Assembly (NCBI RefSeq): GCF_003651225.1
Contig: NZ_RCDB01000001.1
Coordinates: forward strand, 868,001 to 932,000
Direction of reading: 5' to 3'
From: Microbacterium telephonicum
GTDB lineage: Bacteria; Actinomycetota; Actinomycetes; Actinomycetales; Microbacteriaceae
DNA length: 64,000 bases
Shown piece by piece: positions 1-8,025 of the stretch. The notes under the pieces were generated by a model that ran no database searches, was not told where the DNA came from, and saw only the letters and a list, made by a program, of their open reading frames with translations. Each line of letters starts with the position of its first letter. The stretch's first letter is position 1. The translations under genes were made by a program, and so were the position numbers.

Positions 1-276
1 GATCTCGCGCGGGACGTGGTCCCCGACGCGACGCAGGGACTCGGGTACGGGATGCCGGCCCTCGTGCACCGTGGCAAGTCGCTGCTGTCGGTCATGCGCG
101 CCAAGAAGCACTTCGGCGTCTACCCGTTCTCGCCCCGCGCGATCGTCGAGGTGGCGCCGCTGCTGGAAGGCGTCGACCATGCCAAGGGCACCATCCGCTT
201 CACGGCCGACGCGCCGCTCGGCGACGAGCTGGTGCGGTCGCTGGTCGCGGCGCGGAAGGCGCAGATCGAGGGCTGA
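1..276 (+). CDS. DUF1801 (YdhG-like) protein, 5' truncated
   Basis: The frame is open from base 1 and ends in TGA, so the start lies outside the window; 91 codons are visible. The visible part matches the small DUF1801 family (frataxin-like fold, sometimes called iron chaperone): a YGMPAL step, a basic segment ending in KKHFGVYP, then KGTIRF and a final DELV helix. These are cytosolic single-domain proteins whose physiological role is unsettled. The gene converges on the lysE-like gene with only 3 bases between stop codons. Family assignment is firm; function is not. Confidence 0.82.
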   Translation, partial: DLARDVVPDATQGLGYGMPALVHRGKSLLSVMRAKKHFGVYPFSPRAIVEVAPLLEGVDHAKGTIRFTADAPLGDELVRSLVAARKAQIEG

Positions 277-279
277 GCC

Positions 280-990
280 TCACTGCGGCAGCACGAGGGA
301 GATCCCGAGGGCGATCATCACGACGGCGATGATCCCGTCGAGGATCCGCCACGCGCGCGGGGTCCGCAGCAGGCGGCCCAGGTGGCGCGCGCCGAACGCG
401 AGAGTCGAGAACCACAGGCAGCTCGCGGCGACCGCCCCCAGCGCGAACCACCAGCGCTGGTCACCGTACGTGCTCGCGACGCCGCCGAGGAGGAAGACGG
501 TGTCGAGGTAGACGTGGGGGTTGAGCCACGTCAGCGCGAGGCAGGTGAGCACGACGGGCGCGAGCGGGGGAGTCGTGCGCGTCGGCGTCGTGCGCGCCGC
601 GCCGAGAAACTCCGTGCGGTGCGAGACACGCGTCGCGCGACGGTTTCTCGCGTCTCGGGTGGTTTCTCGCGCGCTCGCCGCGTCGCCGCCGTCGAGCACC
701 GCGCCGCTCGGGCGCAGGGCGCGCCGTGCGGCCAGCAGTCCGTAGCCGACCAGGAAGGCACACCCGGCCCACCGCACCGCCACGAGCAGCCAGGGCACGC
801 TCTGCACGGCCAGGCCGACGCCGGAGACGCCCAACACGATGAGCACCGCATCGCTCGTCGCGCACACCAGCGCCACGACCGCGACGTGCTCCCGTCGCAG
901 CCCTTGGCGCAACACGAAGAGGTTCTGGGCGCCGATGGCGACGATGAGCGAGAGGCCGAGTCCGAGTCCGGCGAGCACAGCGGAGATCAC
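280..990 (-). CDS. lysE: LysE/ArgO family amino acid exporter
   Basis: A 236-residue inner-membrane exporter of basic amino acids by family. The first helix carries the family signature GLGLGLSLIVAIGAQN, followed by FVLRQGLRREH; the second half has TWLNPHVYLDT and a last helix near GIIAVVMIALG. About six membrane segments can be read. The cytoplasmic loop after the third helix (residues about 93-135) is long and arginine-rich, and its DNA (603-669) carries inverted copies of CGAGAAAC. The gene is divergent from an ArgP/LysG-type regulator 68 bases away, the classical arrangement in which the regulator activates export when lysine or arginine accumulates. Exact substrate is inferred from this pairing. 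Confidence 0.88.
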   Translation of the reverse strand: MISAVLAGLGLGLSLIVAIGAQNLFVLRQGLRREHVAVVALVCATSDAVLIVLGVSGVGLAVQSVPWLLVAVRWAGCAFLVGYGLLAARRALRPSGAVLDGGDAASARETTRDARNRRATRVSHRTEFLGAARTTPTRTTPPLAPVVLTCLALTWLNPHVYLDTVFLLGGVASTYGDQRWWFALGAVAASCLWFSTLAFGARHLGRLLRTPRAWRILDGIIAVVMIALGISLVLPQ

Positions 991-1058
991 GATGCGAGGC
1001 TAGGGACAATAAACCATGCACTCCAGTTCATGATTCTTCCGGTGCGTAAGCTGTGCTC
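991..1058. promoter_or_regulatory. Divergent lysE/argP control region
   Basis: This 68-base gap is AT-richer than its surroundings (ACAATAAACCATG, then TTCATGATTC) and is the only place where both genes can be controlled. LysR-type activators bind such gaps. I could not assign a single convincing operator or -35/-10 pair. Confidence 0.5.
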
Positions 1059-1967
1059 ATGTCAGAGCTTCCCGCCGATCTCGTGCGCACGCTCGCCGCC
1101 GTCGTCGACGAGGGCAGCCTCGATGCCGCGTCGCGCCTTCTGCACATCACCCCGTCCGCGGTCAGTCAGCGCATCCGCGCGCTCGAGACCGCGGTGGGTC
1201 GGGTGCTGCTCGTGCGCTCGAAACCCGTCGCGCCGACGGATGCCGCCGGGCCCGTGCTCCGCTATGCCCGACAGCTCAGCCTGCTCGAGCACGACGCGCT
1301 CGCCGCGCTCGACGGCGGCGACGGCCGGACTCCGGCGATCCCGCTCGCCGTCAACGCCGATTCGCTGGCCACCTGGTTCCTCGCCCCGCTCGCGCGCATC
1401 GCACAGCGGCAGACGGTCGTGTACGACCTGCACCGCGATGACCAGGACTTCACCGCCGGGCTGCTCGAGTCCGGCACGGTGATGGGCGCCGTCACCTCCC
1501 GCGCCGAGCCGGTGGCCGGATGCCGCGTGCGCACGCTGGGCTCGCTGCGCTACGAGGCGGTCGCCACGCCCGCCTTCGCGGCGCGGTGGTTCCCGGGAGG
1601 TGTCGACGGGCCGGCGCTGGAGACGGCGCCCCTCATCGACTTCGACCGCCGTGACGACCTGCAGACCCGTTGGCTGCGCGCCCGCGGCGCCGATCCGGCG
1701 CTGCCGCCGCGCCACCGGGTGCCCGCCTCACACGACTTCGCCGTGGCCGCGGGGCTCGGCCTCGGATGGGCGCTGCTGCCGCGGTTCCAGGCCGCACAAC
1801 CCCTTTCCGACGGCGCGCTCGTGGCCCTCGGCGGTCCCGTCGTGGACGTGCCGCTGTACTGGCAGCAGTGGAACCTGCGCTCGCCGCTGCTGGACGCCGT
1901 GGCCGACGAGATCGTCGCGGAGGGGCGCCGTGTGCTGAGCCCCGCCGGGAGCGACGCGCCGGCCTAG
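1059..1967 (+). CDS. argP: LysR-type regulator, ArgP/LysG-like
   Basis: A 302-residue LysR-family transcription factor. The N-terminal winged helix covers residues about 1-60, with the recognition stretch AASRLLHITPSAVSQRIRAL. The rest is the two-lobed effector domain. Pairing with a divergent LysE-type exporter and the short LEHDALAALDG linker fit the ArgP/LysG/IciA subfamily, which senses lysine or arginine. I chose the ATG at 1059 over a GTG two codons upstream because the protein then begins MSELPADLVRT, close to family members. Its stop overlaps the stop of the convergent oxidoreductase gene by three bases, leaving no room for a separate terminator. Confidence 0.88.
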   Translation: MSELPADLVRTLAAVVDEGSLDAASRLLHITPSAVSQRIRALETAVGRVLLVRSKPVAPTDAAGPVLRYARQLSLLEHDALAALDGGDGRTPAIPLAVNADSLATWFLAPLARIAQRQTVVYDLHRDDQDFTAGLLESGTVMGAVTSRAEPVAGCRVRTLGSLRYEAVATPAFAARWFPGGVDGPALETAPLIDFDRRDDLQTRWLRARGADPALPPRHRVPASHDFAVAAGLGLGWALLPRFQAAQPLSDGALVALGGPVVDVPLYWQQWNLRSPLLDAVADEIVAEGRRVLSPAGSDAPA

Positions 1968-2995
1968 CCCTCCGAGACGCGCAGCACGATCTTGCCGCGC
2001 GCGTGGCCGCGTTCGAGCTCGCGATGGGCCTCGGCCGCTTCACCGAGGTCGAAGACCCGGTCGATGAACACCTGCACGGCGCCGGAGTCGAGCAGGCGCG
2101 TCAGGGTGGCCAGGACGCTGCCGTCCGGGACCACCTTGTACGAGGTCGCGCGCACGCCCGCCGCCGCGGCGGCATCCGCGTAGTCCGGCCACGCGCCGGA
2201 GGGCACCATGACGTAGAGCCCGCCGGGACGCAGCACGCCCAGCGAGCGCGTGCCGGTGTCGTCGTGCACGTTGCCGACGAGGTCGATGACGACGTCGACG
2301 TCGCTGACCACGTCCTCGAAGCGCGTGGTCGCGTAGTCGATGACCACTTCGGCGCCGAGCTCGCGCAGCCACGGGAGGTTGCGCTCCGAGCCGGTGGCGA
2401 TCACGTGCGCGCCGAAGTAGGCGGCCAGCTGTACGGCGAAGTGCCCGACGCCGCCGGAGCCGGCGTGGATGAGCACGCGCTGGCCCTCGTGGGCGTGCGC
2501 GGTCTCCACCACGAGTCCCCAGGCGGTCAGCGCCGCCAGTGGCACCCCCGCGGCCTCGACGTGCGAGAGCGCGGCGGGCTTGCGTGCCACCGACAGCGAG
2601 GGCACGACCGCGTACTCGGCGTACGATCCGCCCGTGCGCGGGTAGGGCAGCATCCCGTAGACCTCGGTGCCGGGCGCGAGCGGATGCGCCTCGTACGGGG
2701 CCTGCACCACGACGCCGCTGAAGTCGAAGCCGAGCGTGCTCGGGTACGCGGCGATCGCGCCGGAGACCCCGCGACCGGCCCGCGTCTTCGCGTCGATCGG
2801 GTTGGTCCCGGCCGCGATGACGCGTACGAGCAGCTCGCTCATGACGGGGGTCGGGACGGGGACGGTCTGTTCGTGCAGCGCCTCGGCGGTGCCCGGCGCG
2901 TCGAAGACGACGGCGCGCATGGTCTCGGGCGGTGCGGAGACGGGGACGAGAGTGGCATCCTCGCGGGAGGCGGTGCGCAGCGGCCGGAATCTCAT
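1964..2995 (-). CDS. NADP-dependent quinone oxidoreductase-like MDR protein
   Basis: A 343-residue medium-chain dehydrogenase/reductase of the zinc-free quinone oxidoreductase group. The GroES-like half has GTNPIDAKTRAGRG and GFDFSGVV; the Rossmann half has the nucleotide loop HAGSGGVGHFAVQLA and an AYFGAHVIATGS strand. No structural-zinc cysteine cluster is present, as expected for this group. Two upstream in-frame starts exist, but the ATG at 2995 has a GGGAG site about 7 bases upstream and is preferred; the conserved MRAVVFD core starts 25 residues later. The substrate is unknown. The adjacent MarR regulator is on the same strand upstream, with a strong inverted repeat between them. Confidence 0.85.
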   Translation of the reverse strand: MRFRPLRTASREDATLVPVSAPPETMRAVVFDAPGTAEALHEQTVPVPTPVMSELLVRVIAAGTNPIDAKTRAGRGVSGAIAAYPSTLGFDFSGVVVQAPYEAHPLAPGTEVYGMLPYPRTGGSYAEYAVVPSLSVARKPAALSHVEAAGVPLAALTAWGLVVETAHAHEGQRVLIHAGSGGVGHFAVQLAAYFGAHVIATGSERNLPWLRELGAEVVIDYATTRFEDVVSDVDVVIDLVGNVHDDTGTRSLGVLRPGGLYVMVPSGAWPDYADAAAAAGVRATSYKVVPDGSVLATLTRLLDSGAVQVFIDRVFDLGEAAEAHRELERGHARGKIVLRVSEG

Positions 2996-3017
2996 CGGTC
3001 GCTCCCTTCGCGTGCGT

Positions 3018-3051
3018 GTCGACATCGGCAGCACTCGTTGCTGATGTCGAC
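3018..3051. promoter_or_regulatory. 34-bp inverted repeat, candidate MarR operator
   Basis: Arms GTCGACATCGGCA and TGCTGATGTCGAC match at 12 of 13 positions around an 8-base centre. The site lies just upstream of the oxidoreductase ribosome-binding site and 90 bases downstream of the MarR gene, so it could be an operator for the oxidoreductase. A terminator is less likely because no T-run follows. Confidence 0.55.
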
Positions 3052-3142
3052 CAGTCAACCGCGCGATTGTCTCGTCCGTGTTACGCGGTGGTCACCGGAC
3101 CGCTAAGCATGCGTCCCGAGCACATGGACACGCCGTGCAGGA

Positions 3143-3601
3143 TCAGGTCGGGACGTCGCCCGTGGTGAGGGCGTGCAGCAGCCGCGTGAGGCTGTGGATG
3201 TCGTCGACCGGCCAGCCCTCGAGCGCGTTCAGCAGCGTGCTCTCCTGCGGCGCCCGCGCTTCGGCGAGCCGCTCCAGGCCGAACGCGGTGGGGGAGAGGA
3301 TGCTGGCGCGCTTGTCGGCCGGGTCGGGCGCGCGCTGGATGAGGCCCAGCTGTTCGAGCTCGCGGACCGTGCGGCTGAGCTGCCCCTTGTCGACCACGAG
3401 GGCTTCGGCGAGCGCCGACTGCGAGATCGACTCGCGCCGGACGATGGTCGTGAACACCTTGTATGCGCCGGGGAGCATGCCGGGGCTCACGCGCTGCGCG
3501 TTCTCGGTGAGGATGCGCCGCATCCGGGTGATCAGCTCGCTGAACTCGGCCTCGAGCGCGCGCACGGCGTCGGTGCGCGTCTCACGGGTGTCGGCGGGCA
3601 T
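3143..3601 (-). CDS. MarR-family transcriptional regulator
   Basis: A 152-residue winged-helix protein. Residues about 40-110 form the MarR DNA-binding domain: RRESISQSALAEALVVDKGQ is the helix-turn-helix, and LIQRAPDPADKRASILSPT is the wing, including the conserved DxR of the family. Flanking helices would form the dimer interface. No cysteine or obvious ligand pocket was identified, so the signal it senses is unknown. The oxidoreductase gene lies next downstream on the same strand, separated by a gap that holds the 3018-3051 inverted repeat, which makes that gene the most likely target. Confidence 0.88.
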   Translation of the reverse strand: MPADTRETRTDAVRALEAEFSELITRMRRILTENAQRVSPGMLPGAYKVFTTIVRRESISQSALAEALVVDKGQLSRTVRELEQLGLIQRAPDPADKRASILSPTAFGLERLAEARAPQESTLLNALEGWPVDDIHSLTRLLHALTTGDVPT

Positions 3602-3627
3602 GATCCGAGCCTAACGCGGGCGGATGG

Positions 3628-4308
3628 TCAGTCGCTGAGGGCCAGCGCGCGGTACGGCTCGCGGGCGCGGGGCGGCGCGACGGGCGCCGGGCGCTTGCCG
3701 CGCTGGGTGCGCAGGTACAGCTCGTCGATGAGTTCGGTCGCGAGGTTCACGAGATGGCGGATCTCGCGCTCGTCGCGGTCGACCCACGCGCATCGGGGCT
3801 CGTCGCCGACGGGCACGAAGCCGTCGTGCTCCTCCCAGACGACGAGGGTCCGCTCGGCGCCGAGCACGTGCTGCTGCCACCACACCTGGCGCAGGTAGGT
3901 GCGCGGGATGGAGCGCCACGTCTTGTTCGTCGTCTTGATCTCGGCGAGCGTGACCCGTCCGTCGACGTCGACGGCGATGCCGTCGGGGGTCGCGAGGTGG
4001 CGACGCTCGACGACGGCGTGGAAGAGGGCCGACGACGGCTGGATGCCGTGGGTCGCGGCGACCCACGCGGCGATCTCGGGTTCGCGGCGGCGCCCGTGGT
4101 CGGTGTATGCATTGCCCGAGAAGCCCGATCCGCCGCCGAGCTTCGCGTCGGCGGCGCGTGCGATGGCGGCCGGGCTCGTCAGCTGGGCGACGTCGGTCGC
4201 GGTGATCCCGCGGGAGCGGGCGCGCAGCCAGCCGACGCGATCGCGGGAATCGGCGACGATGCGGGTGGCCAGGTCCGGGGCGATGCGCGCGAAAGCCTCC
4301 GGAGTCAT
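3628..4308 (-). CDS. YqaJ-type PD-(D/E)XK nuclease, orphan
   Basis: A 226-residue protein with the YqaJ/lambda-exonuclease core. Visible motifs are GITATDV (residues 34-40), the helix HGRRREPEIAAW with E77, TPDG with D109, EIK with E123 and K125, and the terminal Q141 in LRQVWWQQHV. These are the metal and catalytic residues of the fold, so it is probably active as a DNA nuclease. YqaJ enzymes usually come with a recombinase or phage genes; none lies nearby, so this is a chromosomal stand-alone copy. It follows the MarR gene by 26 bases on the same strand but need not be co-regulated. Confidence 0.82.
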   Translation of the reverse strand: MTPEAFARIAPDLATRIVADSRDRVGWLRARSRGITATDVAQLTSPAAIARAADAKLGGGSGFSGNAYTDHGRRREPEIAAWVAATHGIQPSSALFHAVVERRHLATPDGIAVDVDGRVTLAEIKTTNKTWRSIPRTYLRQVWWQQHVLGAERTLVVWEEHDGFVPVGDEPRCAWVDRDEREIRHLVNLATELIDELYLRTQRGKRPAPVAPPRAREPYRALALSD

Positions 4309-4329
4309 GCCTTCGAGGCTAACCCGATC

Positions 4330-4995
4330 TCAGCGGCCCCGAGTGAGGCTCGCGGGGTCGCGCGGCAGGTAGCCGTTCTGGATGCGCTGCACGCCGCCGA
4401 ACTGGCCGGCGCAGACCGACGCGAACACGACCGACCAGCTCGCCCAGAGCACGAGTGCGTCGACGCCCTGGCCGATCACGACGCCGCGGATCAGGACGCT
4501 GATCGTGAAGACCGCGGCGAGGCCGGCGAGGGCCGAGGTGATCAGGCGCAGGAACAGGTCCGACGAGAATCCGAGGAAGCGCACCGCGAACCAGTCGCCC
4601 TTCGTCGGCCGGCGTCGCCCCTGGCGGTAGGGGAGGCCCGCCCAGAAGCCGGCGGCGCGCGCGAGGCGGCGACCGGAACGGTGGAGGGCGATCAGCAGCC
4701 ACACCGACGGGACCGCGAAGACCGCGGCGACCAGCACCATGAAGCCCGCGAACAGCAGGTCGCCGAGCGGGTCGACGCCCGAGGCCGTCACCGACGCCGC
4801 GAAGCTCAACAGCGCTCCCGCGACGAGAGCGCCCGCCGTGCCGAGCAGGCCCAGGCCCCACCGCGACACCCGGCCGTAGTCGGCGCGGGTGCGCGCGGCG
4901 GCGGCGTCGGCATCAGCGGGACGGGTCTCGGCCGCGGCGGGGGCCTCGGCGGCGGCGATGTCGGCGCGCGAGCTCGGCAGGATCATGCGGAACAT
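4330..4995 (-). CDS. Four-TM membrane protein of the WXG cassette
   Basis: 221 residues. After an acidic, alanine-rich N-terminus (residues 1-50), four hydrophobic segments follow: two near residues 52-115, then a basic cytoplasmic stretch (YRQGRRRPTKGDW), then two more. I do not recognise a named family. The ATG at 4995 sits two bases after the stop of the upstream gene (TGAGC then ATG read on the minus strand), so it is translated as the last gene of the WXG cassette. By position it may help anchor or export the WXG-like proteins, but this is inference. Confidence 0.75.
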   Translation of the reverse strand: MFRMILPSSRADIAAAEAPAAAETRPADADAAAARTRADYGRVSRWGLGLLGTAGALVAGALLSFAASVTASGVDPLGDLLFAGFMVLVAAVFAVPSVWLLIALHRSGRRLARAAGFWAGLPYRQGRRRPTKGDWFAVRFLGFSSDLFLRLITSALAGLAAVFTISVLIRGVVIGQGVDALVLWASWSVVFASVCAGQFGGVQRIQNGYLPRDPASLTRGR

Positions 4996-4997
4996 GC

Positions 4998-5636
4998 TCA
5001 GGCCCCGCCCTCGGATGCGGCGGCGAGCCACTCGGCGGGCGGGTAGGACGGGGGCTCCTCGTCGGCGCCGAGCAGGCGCGTGGAGTCGAGCGCGAGCGCC
5101 GCGTACGGGGCGAGCTCGTCGAGGCGGTCGACATCGAGGCTGAGAGCCACGACGAAGACCGTGCCCTCGTTCGCCGGGAGGGGGACCTCGCCGATGACGG
5201 CGCCGACCTCGCCGCCGTCGGGCATCGTCGCGCGACCGAGCGACGCCGAGCCGGTGCGGCCGTCGAGCGCGACGAACGACTCGGTGCGCATGTCGTCGTC
5301 GAAGCGCACCAGGCCGGTGAGGCTCGAGGCGGTGCGGGCGGCGGCCGCATCCGACGGTGCCGGGAGCACGGTGGTGCCGAGGAAGAACACGGTCGGCTCG
5401 TCGACGAGGTAGGGGAAGATCCCCGCGACCGAGTACGGCGCGTCCTGCAGCACTCGGCGCGCCTCGTGGAAGCCTGCGGTCATCGTCGCCAGCGCGTCGG
5501 CGTCGACGGCGCCGCGTGCCGGGGCGAGGTAGGCCTCCCACCAGCGGCGTGCGATCTCGTCGTCGGAGAAGGCGACCAGTTCGATCCAGCCCTGCGGCAC
5601 CCGCTGCCAGACGACGGGAGCCTCGGTGTCAGTCAC
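4998..5636 (-). CDS. Hypothetical protein of the WXG cassette
   Basis: 212 residues, no signal peptide and no membrane segment. It reads as a soluble alpha/beta protein with alternating hydrophobic strands (VVWQRVPQGWIELVAF, TVFFLGTTVL, GTVFVVALSLDVD). It overlaps the preceding WXG-like gene by 8 bases, so the two are translationally coupled. Its position is reminiscent of soluble partner proteins in ESX loci, such as EspG-like chaperones, but I see no diagnostic motif and do not claim homology. Confidence 0.75.
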   Translation of the reverse strand: MTDTEAPVVWQRVPQGWIELVAFSDDEIARRWWEAYLAPARGAVDADALATMTAGFHEARRVLQDAPYSVAGIFPYLVDEPTVFFLGTTVLPAPSDAAAARTASSLTGLVRFDDDMRTESFVALDGRTGSASLGRATMPDGGEVGAVIGEVPLPANEGTVFVVALSLDVDRLDELAPYAALALDSTRLLGADEEPPSYPPAEWLAAASEGGA

Positions 5637-6798
5637 GGTCGGAGAGCTCCTGGTCGGTGCGCGGGCCGTTGCCCTGGATGAGGTTGCGGCCGCGCTCCAC
5701 GAGGTTCACGGCGGGCTGTGCCATGGCCGACACGAGGTCGTTGCCCGCGACGTGCGCCTCGGTCATGCGCGTCGCCATCCACATCGTATTGGCCTGTAGT
5801 GCCTGCGGGCTGAAGCGCAGGGCCATCGTCAGCGTGCCCGCGGCCGCCGCCGTGCCGCCGCCGGCGGTCGCGAGGGCTCCGCCGCCCCCGTTGATCACCG
5901 GGACGAGCACCTGTCGGGTGCCGTCGCCGAGGGCCTTGCCGAGCTTGCCGAGCGCGCCTCCGAGGGCGAGGCCGGCCAGGCCCATGAAGAACTCCTCCGC
6001 CGCGCCCTCTTCGCCGCGCAGCGCCTGCAGGCCGTCGATGGCGACGGACGCGATCGCGAGTCCGAGCGCGAGGGGGCCGAGAGCCGGGACGAACAGTGCG
6101 ACGACCGCCACGATCGGGCCGATGGTGTCGATGATGTCCTCGAGGATGGGCATCACGTTGTCCATGAACCACTCGTAGCCGTCGGCGATCGCCGCGCCGA
6201 CGTCGCCGACCCACGAGGTGAACTGGTCCCAGCGGCTGCCCTGGTAGGCGGCGATCAGCGCGACGCCCGCCTCGAGCAGGCCGGCGCAGGCGAGGGCGCG
6301 CGCATTCGCCTCGGATTCGAGGGCGCGGGCGCGGCGGCGGACGTCCTCGAGCGTCGCCTGCGCATTGCGCACGCGACGATCGGCGTCGGCGAGCTCGGTG
6401 GTGCCCGCTGCGGCGATGGGATCGGCCATCGCCTCGGTGCGCGCCTGGGTGCGCTCCCGGGTGCGGCGCTCCACGGCGCCGGCGGCCAGGGCGGCCTCGG
6501 TCTCGAGGTCGCGGGCGCGGGACTGGAATCCGGTGAGCTCGTCGGCCCACGTCGAGAGCGCGTCGCGGGAGGAGGCGAACGCGTCGTGGACGTCGTTCAG
6601 CTGCGGCCGGAAGTCGGAGTCGAGCGAGTCGCGGAAGGCGGCGGCCGCTTCCCCTTCCCAGCTGTCACCGCCGGTGTCGAGCAGGCTCAGCGCCTCGGAG
6701 GTGCTGCGCGCGCCCTTGTCGAGCTGCGAGACGAAGCCGCGGATGGCGGAGACGTCGCCGCGCGTGGGATCGAAGCCGAGGGCGGGATAGGCGCTCAT
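5629..6798 (-). CDS. Large WXG-type protein, putative T7SS substrate
   Basis: 389 residues. The N-terminal helical hairpin has the W-x-G turn in DSWEGEAAAAFRD (W47, G49), followed by long alanine/arginine-rich helices to about residue 200. A hydrophobic region at residues about 220-260 (IVAVVALFVPALGPLALGLA) and a glycine-rich segment near 300 follow. This is the layout of putative type VII secretion substrates in actinobacteria. The C-terminus lacks an obvious polymorphic toxin domain, and no immunity gene is evident. It overlaps the small WXG gene by 4 bases upstream and the hypothetical gene by 8 downstream. Function as an exported scaffold or effector is inference. Confidence 0.78.
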   Translation of the reverse strand: MSAYPALGFDPTRGDVSAIRGFVSQLDKGARSTSEALSLLDTGGDSWEGEAAAAFRDSLDSDFRPQLNDVHDAFASSRDALSTWADELTGFQSRARDLETEAALAAGAVERRTRERTQARTEAMADPIAAAGTTELADADRRVRNAQATLEDVRRRARALESEANARALACAGLLEAGVALIAAYQGSRWDQFTSWVGDVGAAIADGYEWFMDNVMPILEDIIDTIGPIVAVVALFVPALGPLALGLAIASVAIDGLQALRGEEGAAEEFFMGLAGLALGGALGKLGKALGDGTRQVLVPVINGGGGALATAGGGTAAAAGTLTMALRFSPQALQANTMWMATRMTEAHVAGNDLVSAMAQPAVNLVERGRNLIQGNGPRTDQELSDRD

Positions 6799-7136
6799 AC
6801 GGCGGCCGGTCCGTTCTGCGCGTGCGGACCCGGGGCGCTCTCGGAGGTGGGACGCTCCTCGAGGGCGAGGGCCAGTTCATCGTCGACGGAGTCGAACGCG
6901 TCCGCGATGCCGCTCAGTGCGCCGGCGGCCGCCTCGGCGAACTCGCCGAGCTTCTTGATGCCGACGCCCCACGACGAGCCGAGCTCGTCGAGACGCTGCC
7001 GCAGCTGCTCCTGGGCGACGGTGCCCCCCGACACCGAATCGAACCCCGCCACGGCGGCCTCCAGGCGATCGCGGATGTCGCCGAACGTCGCCTGGCTGCG
7101 CCGGATCGCGCCCGTGTCCACCCTGAGATCGACCAT
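6795..7136 (-). CDS. Small WXG100-like ESX protein
   Basis: 113 residues, almost entirely helical, with a central SSWG turn (W56) between two amphipathic helices, the layout of ESX/WXG100 proteins. It is first in a minus-strand operon; its stop overlaps the start of the large WXG protein by 4 bases. The TM protein, hypothetical gene and two WXG-like genes form a compact cassette with no EccC ATPase or EccD channel gene in reach, so export would depend on a core machine elsewhere in the genome. The C-terminal tail after residue 95 is low complexity. Confidence 0.75.
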   Translation of the reverse strand: MVDLRVDTGAIRRSQATFGDIRDRLEAAVAGFDSVSGGTVAQEQLRQRLDELGSSWGVGIKKLGEFAEAAAGALSGIADAFDSVDDELALALEERPTSESAPGPHAQNGPAAV

Positions 7137-7249
7137 GTCTGCTCCTCGTCCCGATCCACCGTCGTCCCGACCACCCTAGAGTTTTCGACGTACCCGCGCG
7201 GTGGGGAGAACTCCCCATACGGTGCGCGGCATCCGCTGCCTGCCGTGAT

Positions 7250-7278
7250 TTGGCGGGTCGCCCGCGGTGACGTACACT
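7250..7278 (+). promoter_or_regulatory. rplJ-rplL promoter
   Basis: TTGGCG at 7250-7255 and TACACT at 7273-7278 are separated by 17 bases, a good housekeeping sigma-factor match. It lies immediately before the L10 leader. Confidence 0.75.
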
Positions 7279-7282
7279 TATC

Positions 7283-7420
7283 GGAGCCAAAGACCGCCGG
7301 TCTCGGTGTGCGCGCGAGCGGACGCCGACGAAGAACTGCACTGCAGGGGCCCGCGCAGGTGACACGAACTCCCGGGAATCCGGAATCCAGCTCCGTGCGC
7401 TTGCGCCGGAGCTTTTGTCA
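7283..7420 (+). ncRNA. Ribosomal protein L10 leader
   Basis: The transcript start is followed by CCAAAGACCGCCGGTC, then GCGCAGGTGACACGAA near 7354, both typical of the actinobacterial L10 leader. The family binds the L10(L12)4 complex and represses its own operon. The leader ends in a hairpin with a short T-run, so control here may include premature termination. Confidence 0.75.
7389..7416 (+). terminator. Attenuator hairpin in L10 leader
   Basis: AGCTCCG (7389-7395) pairs with CGGAGCT (7407-7413), with inner GCG/CGC pairing and a TTTT run. It lies 70 bases before rplJ and therefore acts as an attenuator, not an operon end. Confidence 0.65.
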
Positions 7421-7486
7421 TGTGTGGGGCGGACGAGGCCGTCGCTCCGCCACCGCGGGGCGGCTCGTACCCACCAAGGAGTGACC

Positions 7487-7975
7487 ATGGCGCAGAAGGA
7501 TGCATCGGTTGCCGAGCTCACGAAGAACTTCGAGAACTCGAACGCCGTTCTGCTGACCGAGTACCGCGGTCTGACGGTCGCCCAGCTCAAGCAGCTGCGC
7601 AACAGCATTCGTCAGGACGCGGATTACGCCGTGGTGAAGAACACGCTGACCAAGATCGCCGCCAACAACGCGGGGATCACGGCGCTGGACGACGAGCTCA
7701 AGGGCCCGTCGGCCGTCGCATTCGTGCACGGCGACTTCGTCGCCACCGCCAAGGCCCTGCGTGACTTCGCCAAGGCCAACCCGCTTCTCGTGATCAAGGG
7801 CGGCATCTTCGAGGGCAACGCCCTCGACGCCGACCAGGTCAACAAGTACGCCTCGCTCGAGAGCCGTGAGGTTCTGCTGGCGAAGGCCGCCGGAATGATG
7901 AAGGCGACGATGGGCAAGGCTGCGGCCACCATCGACGCTCTTCGCGAGAAGCTCGAGACCGCCGACGCCGCGTAA
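7487..7975 (+). CDS. rplJ: 50S ribosomal protein L10
   Basis: 162 residues, normal family length. The N-terminal rRNA-binding half contains [20 protein letters not shown] and [11 protein letters not shown]; the C-terminal helix ([20 protein letters not shown]) is the platform for L7/L12 dimers of the ribosomal stalk. An AAGGAG site lies about 6 bases before the ATG at 7487. Longer in-frame starts reach into the leader and are not credible. It is followed after 50 bases by rplL, with the L10 leader upstream giving autogenous control. Confidence 0.97.
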   Translation: MAQKDASVAELTKNFENSNAVLLTEYRGLTVAQLKQLRNSIRQDADYAVVKNTLTKIAANNAGITALDDELKGPSAVAFVHGDFVATAKALRDFAKANPLLVIKGGIFEGNALDADQVNKYASLESREVLLAKAAGMMKATMGKAAATIDALREKLETADAA

Positions 7976-8025
7976 GCGCGTAGCGACTCTCTCACCACAA
8001 ACCCCATCTATCTAGGAGATACATC

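Noticed and set aside
3628-4308. Prophage remnant
   Set aside because: Only the YqaJ-type gene hints at phage; no integrase, portal, capsid or att repeat is seen around it.
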